Assembly (NCBI RefSeq): GCF_007483665.1
Contig: NZ_VIQO01000002.1
Span: forward strand, 186,001-250,000
From: Catellatospora sichuanensis
GTDB taxonomy: Bacteria; Actinomycetota; Actinomycetes; Mycobacteriales; Micromonosporaceae
Reading direction: 5' to 3'
DNA: 64,000 bases
The position numbers and the translations under genes were made by a program. The notes beneath the pieces were generated by a model that saw only the letters and a list, made by a program, of their open reading frames with translations, was not told the origin of the DNA and made no database searches. Of the stretch, positions 42,446-51,641 are shown piece after piece. Within the stretch, counting starts at the first letter, position 1; each line of letters opens with the position of its first letter.

Positions 42446-43351
42446 ATGACAGGGCGCGGGATGCTGCGATACTTCGGCCTGGTGGGCCTGGCCTACCTGG
42501 TCGCGACGCTGGGCACCGGCCTGACCGACTACCTGACCGCGGCCGAGGTGAGCCGGACCAAGGCGCTGGTCATCTCCGGCAGCGTGGGCCTGGTCGTGGC
42601 GCTGCTGCTGGGCATGATCGACCTGGCCAAGAGCGGCAGCTCCCGGGCCGTGGCCATGGATCCGCCCGGGATACCGGCGGGCAGGGTCCCGCCGCCCGGC
42701 GGCTACACGATCCCGACACCGGCCGGCCGATACCCGGTGGACGGCCCCGGCGCGAGCTATCCCGGCGGTTACGGCGGCACTTTTCCGGCAGGCGCCTCGG
42801 CTCCGGCAGGCGCCGCAACGGCTCCGGCTCGGCGGCGCGGCGGTGTCGGGCTGGTGCTGAGCGCGCTCCTGCTGCTCGGCCTGTGCGCAGGCGGCGGCTA
42901 TCTGGCCACCACGGCGGTGCAGGCCGGGGTGCAGAAGCTGAGCGAGTTCGCGACCCCGCCGTGGATCAACAAGCGGAACGAGCAGGGGCAGGAACGGCTC
43001 GCCGCAGAGGTGTCCAAGACCGGTGGCCCGCTGACCATCACCGTGCTGAGCGTCGAGGTCACCAGCCAGGCCACCAAGGTCAAGATCCGGGGTGAGAACA
43101 CCGGCGGGGATGCGCTGACGCTGCCCACGTTCGGCCGGGCCCAGCTCACGGCCGCCGGTGAGACGCTGCTGCCGGACCCGGGCGCGAGCACCTGGCCGGA
43201 GACCGTGCCCGCGGGCGGCGAGGCGACCGGCGTGATCGTGTTCGACGGCGTGCTCGGCGCGGACACCGACTCCGTGCGCTTGTCCTTCAGCGTCATCCAC
43301 GGCAGCTTCGACGCCCCGCCCAACATCGCCGTCGACATCCCGCTCCAGTAG
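42446..43351 (+). CDS. Membrane protein with DUF4352-like extracytoplasmic domain
   Basis: A 301-aa protein. Two N-terminal membrane helices (YFGLVGLAYLVATLGTGL, then ALVISGSVGLVVALLLGMID) are followed by a Pro/Gly/Ala-rich linker (about 75-135). A third helix is GVGLVLSALLLLGLCAGGG. The extracytoplasmic beta-rich domain (PLTITVLSVEVTSQATKVKI, then SVRLSFSVIHG) resembles telokin-like DUF4352 domains. Function unknown. The start at 42446 (MTGRGML) follows the groEL terminator. Ends just before repeat element A3. Confidence 0.7.
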   Translation: MTGRGMLRYFGLVGLAYLVATLGTGLTDYLTAAEVSRTKALVISGSVGLVVALLLGMIDLAKSGSSRAVAMDPPGIPAGRVPPPGGYTIPTPAGRYPVDGPGASYPGGYGGTFPAGASAPAGAATAPARRRGGVGLVLSALLLLGLCAGGGYLATTAVQAGVQKLSEFATPPWINKRNEQGQERLAAEVSKTGGPLTITVLSVEVTSQATKVKIRGENTGGDALTLPTFGRAQLTAAGETLLPDPGASTWPETVPAGGEATGVIVFDGVLGADTDSVRLSFSVIHGSFDAPPNIAVDIPLQ

Positions 43352-43378
43352 CCCGACGCTCGCTCGCTCGGCTCGGCC

Positions 43379-43440
43379 TGCAGTTTCGGGGAAACTGCGG
43401 GTTCGCGTCGAGGCAAGGCTGCAGTTTCCCCGAAACTGCA
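43379..43440. repeat. Double-palindrome element, copy A3
   Basis: 62 nt with the same 21+20+21 layout as A1 and A2: TGCAGTTTC-centre GGG-GAAACTGCG (43379-43399), a 20-nt unrelated spacer, and TGCAGTTTC-centre CCC-GAAACTGCA (43420-43440). It lies between two plus-strand genes with no nuclease gene adjacent. Confidence 0.9.
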
Positions 43441-43556
43441 GCGCGACCGGAGATCCGCGGCGGCGGGGGCGGCGATGGCGGCGATGGCGAACGGTAAGGC
43501 ATCGGTAAGGCGTCGGGCGATGTCGTTCGGGGCGGGTTCGGAGCAGACTGGCACCC

Positions 43557-45113
43557 GTGGTGAGTCGGAGCAGGGCGATGATCGCGGGCGTGGCCTCGGC
43601 CGCGGTGGCGGTGGGGCTGGGCGAGCTGGTCGCGGTGTGGACAGGCCCGCGCAGCGCGCCGCTGATCGCGGTCGGCGGCACGGTGATCGACGCGGTGCCG
43701 GAGCCGGTCAAGGGCGCAGCGATCAGCGTCTTCGGGGTGTACGACAAGGTCGCCCTGCTGGTCGGCACATCGCTGCTGCTGGCGGGCTTCGCCGCGCTGG
43801 TGGGCCTGGCCGCGCGGCGGGACTTCCGCTGGGGCGTGGCCGGGATCGCGCTGTTCGGCGTGATCGGCGCCGTGGCCGCGCTGACGCGTCCGAACGCGGG
43901 GGCCGCCGCGGTGCTGCCGTCGCTGCTCGGCGCGGCCGCCGCGGTGGGGGTGCTGCGCATGCTGCTCGTCTCGGCCGCACACGCCGAGGGCGTCGAGGGC
44001 CCGGCTGCCGGGCTGCCTGACGGCCCGGTCACCGCGACCAGGCCTGTGGACGGGCGGCGGCGGTTCCTGCGGTTGAGCATCGCCGGGTTCGGCGTGGCGC
44101 TGGTCTCCGGCTACGTCGGGCGGGCGCTGGCCGCCCGCAAGGACGTGCAGCAGGCCCGTGCGGCGATCACCCTGCCGCCGCCGGCCACGCCCGCGCCCGC
44201 CCTGCCCAGCACGGTCGACCCGCCGGCGTCGGGCCTGTCCGATTACGTGACCGGCAACGATGTGTTCTACCGCATCGACACGGCGCTGATCGTGCCGCAG
44301 GTGGATCCGGCCGCCTGGCAGCTGCGCATCCACGGCCGGGTGGCCCGGCCGATGACGCTGAGCTTCGAGCAGCTGCTGGCCCGTCCCATGATCGAGCGGT
44401 ACATCACGCTGGCCTGCGTCTCCAACGAGGTCGGCGGCGATCTCATCGGCAACGCCCGCTGGCTCGGCGTGCCGCTGAAGGACCTGCTGGACGAGGCCGG
44501 CCCGCTGGACGGCGCCGACCAGGTGGTCAGCCGGTCGGTGGACGGCTGGACCTGCGGCACGCCCACCGCGGCGCTGCGTGACGGCCGCGACGCGATGCTG
44601 GCGGTGGCGATGAACGGCGAGCCGCTGCCGGTCGACCACGGCTTCCCGGTGCGCATGGTGGTGCCGGGCCTCTACGGCTACGTCAGCGCCACCAAATGGG
44701 TCACCGAGCTGGAGCTGAGCTCCTTCGCCGACTTCGACGCGTACTGGGTGCGCAAGGGCTGGGCCGCGCAGGGGCCGATCAAGACCGAGTCCCGGATCGA
44801 CACCCCGCGCGAGGGCGGCGCGGTCACCGCGGGCACGGTCGTGGTCGCCGGGGTCGCGTGGGCCCAGCACCGCGGGGTCACCGCGGTGGAGGTGCGCGTC
44901 GACGACGGGCCGTGGCAACCCGCCGATCTGGCCGGCACCGTGTCGCCGGACACCTGGCGGCAGTGGACCTTCCGCTGGGACGCCGCGCCGGGCGAGCACA
45001 CGCTCGCCGTGCGCGCGGCGGACACCAGTGGGCAGGTGCAGACGGAAGCCCGTGCCGATCCGTTCCCGGACGGGGCGTCAGGCTGGCACACGGTCAGCGT
45101 GCAGGTGCGCTGA
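43557..45113 (+). CDS. Membrane-bound molybdopterin-dependent (sulfite oxidase-like) oxidoreductase
   Basis: A 518-aa protein. Four to five N-terminal membrane helices (about residues 5-150) are followed by a twin-arginine-like RRRFLRLSIAGFGVALVSGY stretch near 165. The extracytoplasmic sulfite-oxidase fold has the Moco Cys in YITLACVSNEVGGDLIGNA and VVSRSVDGWTCGTP. The C-terminal Mo-co dimerisation domain is GVAWAQHRGVTAVEVRVDDG. This fusion of membrane helices to the SUOX/YedY catalytic domain is widespread in actinobacteria; the substrate is unknown. GTG start. The 3' end overlaps the convergent whiB gene by 20 bp. Confidence 0.87.
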   Translation: MVSRSRAMIAGVASAAVAVGLGELVAVWTGPRSAPLIAVGGTVIDAVPEPVKGAAISVFGVYDKVALLVGTSLLLAGFAALVGLAARRDFRWGVAGIALFGVIGAVAALTRPNAGAAAVLPSLLGAAAAVGVLRMLLVSAAHAEGVEGPAAGLPDGPVTATRPVDGRRRFLRLSIAGFGVALVSGYVGRALAARKDVQQARAAITLPPPATPAPALPSTVDPPASGLSDYVTGNDVFYRIDTALIVPQVDPAAWQLRIHGRVARPMTLSFEQLLARPMIERYITLACVSNEVGGDLIGNARWLGVPLKDLLDEAGPLDGADQVVSRSVDGWTCGTPTAALRDGRDAMLAVAMNGEPLPVDHGFPVRMVVPGLYGYVSATKWVTELELSSFADFDAYWVRKGWAAQGPIKTESRIDTPREGGAVTAGTVVVAGVAWAQHRGVTAVEVRVDDGPWQPADLAGTVSPDTWRQWTFRWDAAPGEHTLAVRAADTSGQVQTEARADPFPDGASGWHTVSVQVR

Positions 45114-45459
45114 CGTCCTCGGAGAGACGGGCCTCGAGCCGCTGCACGTCGACGCGCTCACCGCGTCGGTCGGCGCATTCGCGCCAGCCCAGTTGCAACA
45201 ACTGGTGCCGCTCGTGCTCGGTGAAGCCACCCCATACGCCGTATGGCTCGCGGGTGGTCAACGCATGCGCGGCGCATTCAGAGCGGACCGGGCAGCGATT
45301 GCATACCTGTTTCGCCGCGCTTTCGCGGCGGCCCCGAGATGAGCCTCTTTCACCATCGGGGTGAAAGAACTGCAGGCTGTCACGGCCTTTGCACGCGCCG
45401 TGATGCTGCCAGTCCCAAACGTCGGCTATCGGACCGGGAAGTCTGCGGAAGTGAGCCAT
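45094..45459 (-). CDS. whiD: WhiB-family redox-sensing regulator, WhiD/WhiB3 orthologue
   Basis: A 121-aa [4Fe-4S] regulator. The ligands are Cys23, Cys53, Cys56 and Cys62 (C-X29-C-X2-C-X5-C), followed by the GVWGG beta-turn (EPYGVWGGFTEHER) that contacts the sigma factor. The N-terminus RLPGPIADVWDWQ and FFHPDGERG match WhiB3 of Mycobacterium and WhiD of Streptomyces. The position beside groEL and guaB agrees with both genomes as I recall them. It modulates SigA-dependent transcription in development and redox response. AGGAGGT precedes the ATG. Divergent from the BldM-like gene. Confidence 0.9.
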   Translation of the reverse strand: MAHFRRLPGPIADVWDWQHHGACKGRDSLQFFHPDGERGSSRGRRESAAKQVCNRCPVRSECAAHALTTREPYGVWGGFTEHERHQLLQLGWRECADRRGERVDVQRLEARLSEDVSAPAR

Positions 45460-45659
45460 CTGACCTCCTAGGGGATGGGAGGCTTGTGTCCAAGCGAAGA
45501 GATTTAGGCAACGTCAGCACGTTACTCCGCGTACGTCCACTTGTCGCCATCCAGTGGATGATCAGGTAGTGCTGGACCGAGATTTCGACGGAATCCCCGG
45601 AAAGTGCGTAATGATCTGGGTGTCTCGTGGTCTTCTTCGCAGGAGAGAGGGGGATCACC

Positions 45660-46448
45660 GTGCAGACCGTTCTCGTATGCGTCCGCACCGCCGCGGCGGC
45701 CGCGACCATCGCCTCGTGTGCCGAGCGGCTGGGGGTGGCCGCGGGAGTGCGTACCGTGACCAGCGCCGCCGAAGCGATTGCGCAGCTTGCCGCGTTCCCG
45801 GCCGGGATCGTGCTGGCCGACACCGCGCTCACCCGGCCCGATACCGTGGGATTCACCCGAAAGGTGATGACCGCGGTGCCGCACGCCCAGCTGGTGCTGT
45901 TCGGCCCGGAGGAGCCCGCCGCCGCGCAGGCCGCCATCCGGGCCGGTGCCAGAGGGCTGATCGGCGGGACCGACCCTGATCCGGTGAGCACCGCCGCCAA
46001 GGCGCTGCTGCTGGTCAGTAGGCCCGCCACGCGCACCGCCGACGCCATCCGGCCCGCGGTCAGCGGGGTGATGGCCGGTGCCTCCCGTGCGCCCGCCGGA
46101 GCCGGCCGGGCCATGCCTCCGGCGGGTCCGGGCATGTCGGTGCCGTACGCCAACCGCGGTTCCGGCACCGTCTCCTCCGCGGTGGTGCCCGCCCAGCGCG
46201 GCGACCTGCCGGGAGAGGCTCCGCCCGGCGGCGCGGTGCGCCCGGCCCGCTCGGTCACCCTGACCGAGCGCGAGCTGCAGGTGCTCCGCGGGATGGCCGA
46301 CGGCCAGAGCAACGCCGAGATCGGCCGCGACCTGTTCGTCTCCGAGGACACCGTCAAGACCCACGCCCGGCGGCTGTTCCGCAAGCTCGGCGCGCGGGAC
46401 CGGGCCCACGCGGTGGCCGCGGGCTTCCGAGCCGGCCTGGTCTTCTGA
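45660..46448 (+). CDS. BldM-like regulator with degenerate receiver domain
   Basis: A 262-aa protein. The C-terminal LuxR/GerE HTH (LTERELQVLRGMADGQSNAE, then SEDTVKTHARRLFRKLGARD and AHAVAAGF) is nearly that of Streptomyces BldM. The N-terminal receiver keeps Asp54 (VLADTAL), but the acidic pair is replaced (VLVCVRTAAAA) and the conserved Thr and Lys positions are Gly-like (LVLFGPEE, GLIGGTDP). Phosphorylation is therefore unlikely. A 65-residue Pro/Ala/Gly linker makes it longer than BldM (about 200 aa). Divergent from whiD, as the bldM locus is. GTG start with GAGAGGGGG upstream. It probably regulates developmental genes. Confidence 0.85.
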   Translation: MQTVLVCVRTAAAAATIASCAERLGVAAGVRTVTSAAEAIAQLAAFPAGIVLADTALTRPDTVGFTRKVMTAVPHAQLVLFGPEEPAAAQAAIRAGARGLIGGTDPDPVSTAAKALLLVSRPATRTADAIRPAVSGVMAGASRAPAGAGRAMPPAGPGMSVPYANRGSGTVSSAVVPAQRGDLPGEAPPGGAVRPARSVTLTERELQVLRGMADGQSNAEIGRDLFVSEDTVKTHARRLFRKLGARDRAHAVAAGFRAGLVF

Positions 46449-46462
46449 CCGCAGCGCAGCGA

Positions 46463-46494
46463 GTCCCGGCGCGGACCCCCTCCCGCGCCGGGAC
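46463..46494 (+). terminator. Terminator after the BldM-like gene
   Basis: 12-bp stem GTCCCGGCGCGG (46463-46474) / CCGCGCCGGGAC (46483-46494) with an 8-nt loop, 14 bp after the stop. Confidence 0.8.
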
Positions 46495-46563
46495 CCGCCG
46501 TGCACAGGCCGTCCCCGGAGCACCGACGAGCCCGGCCGCCGAGGCACCCGGCCCGGGACACGC

Positions 46564-46598
46564 ATCAGGCCGTGTCGCACACCGCGACACGGCCTGAT
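46564..46598. terminator. Second, bidirectional terminator before DUF5319 gene
   Basis: Perfect 15-bp stem (46564-46578 with 46584-46598) with an ACACC loop, between convergent genes. Confidence 0.85.
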
Positions 46599-46613
46599 CG
46601 ACGTTCGGGAGGG

Positions 46614-46994
46614 CTACTCCTCGACCATGTCGTCCACGGCGTCGGCGTAGCCGCGGGCGTACTCCCAGGTCACGTAGTGGTCCGGGTCGGGGTCGTAGGC
46701 GGGCTCGTGCACCCGGGGGCGCCCGGAGTCGAGCAGGTGGCGCAGGTTGCCCCGGAGCAGGTCCCAGTCGAAGTAGTGCGGCTCCCGGCAGTCCTCGCAG
46801 TCGACAACGAGGCCGCGGATGCCCTTCGGGGAGAGCAGCACCTGGTAGACCTCGAGCTCGGCGAGGTCGGCGAGCAGGTCGGCGCGCTCCTGGGTCGAGA
46901 GCTCGCCGTACGCGTCGCCCTCGGGGTCGTCCAGGCCGGCCGTGGGGTCGGTCGGGTCCCCGTGGAAGGGATCAATGGGCTCGTCGTGCTGCAC
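46614..46994 (-). CDS. DUF5319 family protein
   Basis: A 126-aa acidic, soluble protein. A disordered N-terminus (QHDEPIDPFHGDPTDPTAGL) leads to a helix (LSTQERADLLADLAELEVYQ) and a VVDCEDCREPHYFDWDLLRG segment. Its Cys-x2-Cys plus His could bind a metal. The C-terminus (VTWEYARGYADAVDDMVEE) is helical. The family is conserved beside guaB in actinobacteria (an Rv3412-type position) with no assigned function. Start ATG 46994, divergent from guaB. Confidence 0.82.
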   Translation of the reverse strand: MQHDEPIDPFHGDPTDPTAGLDDPEGDAYGELSTQERADLLADLAELEVYQVLLSPKGIRGLVVDCEDCREPHYFDWDLLRGNLRHLLDSGRPRVHEPAYDPDPDHYVTWEYARGYADAVDDMVEE

Positions 46995-47035
46995 CCCTTC
47001 ACGTTAGACCCCTGAGCGCGGGAGCGGGGGCATGA

Positions 47036-48670
<1,635 letters not shown>

Positions 48671-48709
48671 CGTCTGCGAAGCTGAAGAGAACCGCGGAGA
48701 GGATCCACT

Positions 48710-49843
48710 GTGCGTGACATCGTCGAGATCGGCATGGGGAAGACCGCCCAGCGCGGCTACCACCTGGATGACATCGCGATCGTGCCGAGCCGCCGTACCC
48801 GCGATGTGGACGACGTCTCGACGAACTGGCAGCTCGACGCGTACAAGTTCGGCATCCCGTGCGTGGCGCACCCGTCCGACGCGATCATGAGCCCGGCCAG
48901 CGCGGTCGCGCTGGGCCGGCTGGGCGGGCTGGGCGTGCTCAACGTCGAGGGCCTGTGGACCCGGTACGAGGACCCGCGCAAGCAGCTCGAAGCGCTGGCC
49001 GAGGCCGGCGACGAGGAGAACCTGACCGCCCGGCTGCAGCAGCTCTACGCCGCCGAGCCGATCAAGCCGGAGCTGATCGCGGAGCGGGTGCGTGAGATGC
49101 GCGCGCTCGCGGGCGACGGCAACGTCACCGTGGCGGTGCGGGTGTCCCCGCAGCACACCCTGGCGCTCGCCCCGGTCATCCTCGACTCGGGCGTGGACCT
49201 GCTGGTCATCCAGGGCACCATCGTGTCGGCGGAGCACGTCTCCACGGTGGACGAGCCGCTGAACCTCAAGGAGTTCATCGCCGACCTGGACCTGCCGGTC
49301 ATCGTCGGCGGCTGCACCAATTACCAGACGGCGCTGCACCTGATGCGCACCGGCGCGGCGGGCGTCATCGTCGGCATCGGCGCGGACCACCTGACCACCA
49401 GCGAGGCCGTGCTCGGCATCCGGGTGCCGATGGCCAGCGCGATCGCCGACGCGGCGGCGGCGCGCCGCGACTACCTGGACGAGACCGGCGGCCGGTACGT
49501 GCACCTGATCGCCGACGGCGACCTGCACACCTCCGGCGACATCGCCAAGGCGCTGGGCTGCGGCGCGGACGCGGTCATGCTCGGCGCGCCGCTGTCGCTG
49601 GCCGAGGGCATGCCCGGCAACGGCCTGTGGTGGCACCCGTCGGCCAGCCACCCGAAGCTGCCGCGCGGCTCGATCGGGCTGACCCCCGAGCCGCTCGGCT
49701 CGCTGGAGCAGCTGCTCTACGGCCCGGCGACCGACCCCGACGGCCTGCTGAACCTGTTCGGCGGCCTCAAGCGGGCGATGGCCAAGTGCGGCTACCGCGA
49801 CCTGAAGGAGTTCCAGAAGGTCGGCCTGCTGCTCGACAACTGA
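48710..49843 (+). CDS. guaB3: GuaB3 family IMP dehydrogenase-related protein
   Basis: A 377-aa TIM-barrel protein of the IMPDH/GMP-reductase superfamily without CBS domains. MRDIVEIGMGKTAQRGYHLD is the GuaB3 N-terminus. VIVGGCTNYQTALHLMRTGA replaces the IMPDH catalytic Cys loop, and ALGCGADAVMLGAPL is the phosphate-binding region. Members are actinobacterial and cyanobacterial and have been linked to GMP reductase-like activity in purine recycling. The GTG start lies 39 bp after guaB, with GGAGAGGATC upstream, so the two are an operon. Terminator at 49862. Confidence 0.92.
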   Translation: MRDIVEIGMGKTAQRGYHLDDIAIVPSRRTRDVDDVSTNWQLDAYKFGIPCVAHPSDAIMSPASAVALGRLGGLGVLNVEGLWTRYEDPRKQLEALAEAGDEENLTARLQQLYAAEPIKPELIAERVREMRALAGDGNVTVAVRVSPQHTLALAPVILDSGVDLLVIQGTIVSAEHVSTVDEPLNLKEFIADLDLPVIVGGCTNYQTALHLMRTGAAGVIVGIGADHLTTSEAVLGIRVPMASAIADAAAARRDYLDETGGRYVHLIADGDLHTSGDIAKALGCGADAVMLGAPLSLAEGMPGNGLWWHPSASHPKLPRGSIGLTPEPLGSLEQLLYGPATDPDGLLNLFGGLKRAMAKCGYRDLKEFQKVGLLLDN

Positions 49844-49861
49844 GCCCGGCATCTGTTCGAC

Positions 49862-49904
49862 CGAAGCCCCGCCGCTGCCGTTCGCGCAGCCCGGCGGGGC
49901 TTCG
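49862..49904 (+). terminator. Terminator after guaB3
   Basis: 12-bp stem CGAAGCCCCGCC (49862-49873) / GGCGGGGCTTCG (49893-49904), 18 bp after the stop. Confidence 0.85.
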
Positions 49905-49979
49905 TGCAGGTTGAGCGCCGAGTCGCCGTACGGCGTCGGCGGCGGCGGTTAGGGTGGATGCTCTACGGCGGGAGGTCGC

Positions 49980-51407
49980 ATGGTCAGGCGTACGTGGGTC
50001 GTGGCGGCGGCGGTCACGGCCGCGCTGCTGGGTGGGTGCTCGGGTCCGACCCGGCCCCTGTTCGTCGAAGAGCAGCCCTTCCCCGACCCGGTCTCCGTGC
50101 CGGTCAACCTGGCCGGCGCCGGCGACCCCTACTTTCCCGGCTACGGCAACGGCGGCTACGACGTCTCGGCGTACGACCTGAAGATCAAGTATGAACCGCA
50201 GACGGACAAGCTGGCCGGCGTCGCCACGGTGACCGCCACCGCCACCACCGAGCTGTCGAAGTTCCACCTCGACCTGCACGGCCTCGTCGTCGACAAGATC
50301 ACTGTGGACGGCGCGGCGGCGACCTCGACCCGGCAGGGCGACGAGCTGGTCATCACCCCGGCCGCCCCGGTCGGGACCGGCAAGCAGTTCGTCACCGTCG
50401 TCACCTACGGCGGCGTGCCCAAGGCGATCACCGCGCCCGACCTCGGCATCACCGGCTTCCTGACCACTCCCGACGGCGCGTTCACCCTCGGCGAGCCCGA
50501 GTCGGCGACCACCTGGTTCCCGGTCAACGACCACCCCAAGGACAAGGCGCTGTACGCCATCGAGCTGACCGTGCCCGGCGACCTCGACGCCATCAGCAAC
50601 GGTCTGCTCGAAGGCAAGTCCACCAAGGACGGCTGGACCAGCTGGCGCTGGCGGGTCACCTCGCCGATGGCGCCCTACCTGGCCACCTTCGTGATCGGCG
50701 ACTACCGCACGGTCGAGGGCACGCACAAGGGCAAGCCGGTGCTGACCGCGATCGCCGAGTCGCTGCCCAAGGGAAACATCGACGAGGCGATGGCGCAGAC
50801 CACCGAGATCACCGACTTCCTGGAGCAGTACTTCGGGCCCTACCCGTTCGACGCCTACGGCGGCATCGTCATCGACGACGAGCGGGTGCGCTACGCGCTG
50901 GAGACGCAGACCCGGCCGGTCTACTCGAACGCGTTCTGGAGCCGTGGACAGAACACCATCGTGGTCGCCCACGAGCTGGCCCACCAGTGGTTCGGCGACA
51001 GCGTGTCGGTGGACCGCTGGGAGCACATCTGGCTCAACGAGGGTTTCGCGACGTACGCCCAGTGGATGTGGGGCGAGAAGATCGGCGTGTCCACGATCCA
51101 GGAGGAGTTCGACTCCCGGTACGACGACCCCGGCAGCCGGATCTGGGACATCGCCCCCGGCTCGCCCGGCGCCGACAACATCTTCTCCGGCAGCGTCTAC
51201 GACCGGGGCGGGATGACCCTGCACGCGCTGCGCAAGCTCGTCGGCGACGACAAGTTCTTCGAGATCCTGAAGACCTGGGCCGCCGAGCAGCGCGACGGCA
51301 ACGCCAACACCAGCGAGTTCATCACCCTCGCCGAGCGCATCAGCGGCCAGCACCTGGGCGACTTCTTCCAGAAGTGGCTCTTCGAAACCGGCCGCCCGGC
51401 CCAGTGA
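49980..51407 (+). CDS. M1-family aminopeptidase-like lipoprotein
   Basis: A 475-aa exported zinc metallopeptidase. The signal peptide ends at lipobox Cys20 (LLGGC). An N-terminal beta domain (YDVSAYDLKIKYEPQTDKLA) is followed by the substrate loop and the zinc site HELAHQWFG (about 331-335), with the second ligand in WLNEGFATYAQW. The GAMEN-type exopeptidase motif is not visible in the usual form; the corresponding strand reads YALETQTRP. Cleavage preference is therefore uncertain, and it is shorter than PepN. The ATG is preceded by GGGAGG. Likely on the outer face of the membrane, digesting peptides. Confidence 0.87.
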   Translation: MVRRTWVVAAAVTAALLGGCSGPTRPLFVEEQPFPDPVSVPVNLAGAGDPYFPGYGNGGYDVSAYDLKIKYEPQTDKLAGVATVTATATTELSKFHLDLHGLVVDKITVDGAAATSTRQGDELVITPAAPVGTGKQFVTVVTYGGVPKAITAPDLGITGFLTTPDGAFTLGEPESATTWFPVNDHPKDKALYAIELTVPGDLDAISNGLLEGKSTKDGWTSWRWRVTSPMAPYLATFVIGDYRTVEGTHKGKPVLTAIAESLPKGNIDEAMAQTTEITDFLEQYFGPYPFDAYGGIVIDDERVRYALETQTRPVYSNAFWSRGQNTIVVAHELAHQWFGDSVSVDRWEHIWLNEGFATYAQWMWGEKIGVSTIQEEFDSRYDDPGSRIWDIAPGSPGADNIFSGSVYDRGGMTLHALRKLVGDDKFFEILKTWAAEQRDGNANTSEFITLAERISGQHLGDFFQKWLFETGRPAQ

Positions 51408-51461
51408 CCCCCGGGCTCTGCGCCCGGCGCGGGCGTGGGCCGCACCAGCGGGCAAGGGTAT

Positions 51462-51535
51462 GTGTATTCCGACGGCGAGTGCTCGTTTCGGGACGCTGAA
51501 GCGTCCCGAAACGAGCACGCCGCACCGGCATACAC
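51462..51535. repeat. Long palindrome (element D) between the M1 peptidase and choD
   Basis: The core 51479-51518 is a perfect 19-bp inverted repeat (GTGCTCGTTTCGGGACGCT and its complement) with a 2-nt centre. Outer flanks 51462-51484 and 51513-51535 continue with 17 of 23 matches. It lies 55 bp after the peptidase stop and may terminate it, but it is far larger than needed. Confidence 0.8.
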
Positions 51536-51641
51536 GCCGGGAGCCGGAGCCGCGTCTATGCCTGCTGCCACCGCCGCGCCGAGAAGTGCGGACCGAAGGT
51601 GACCTCTTCCGCTTAGTTAACTGGCCGGTAATAATCTCGCC

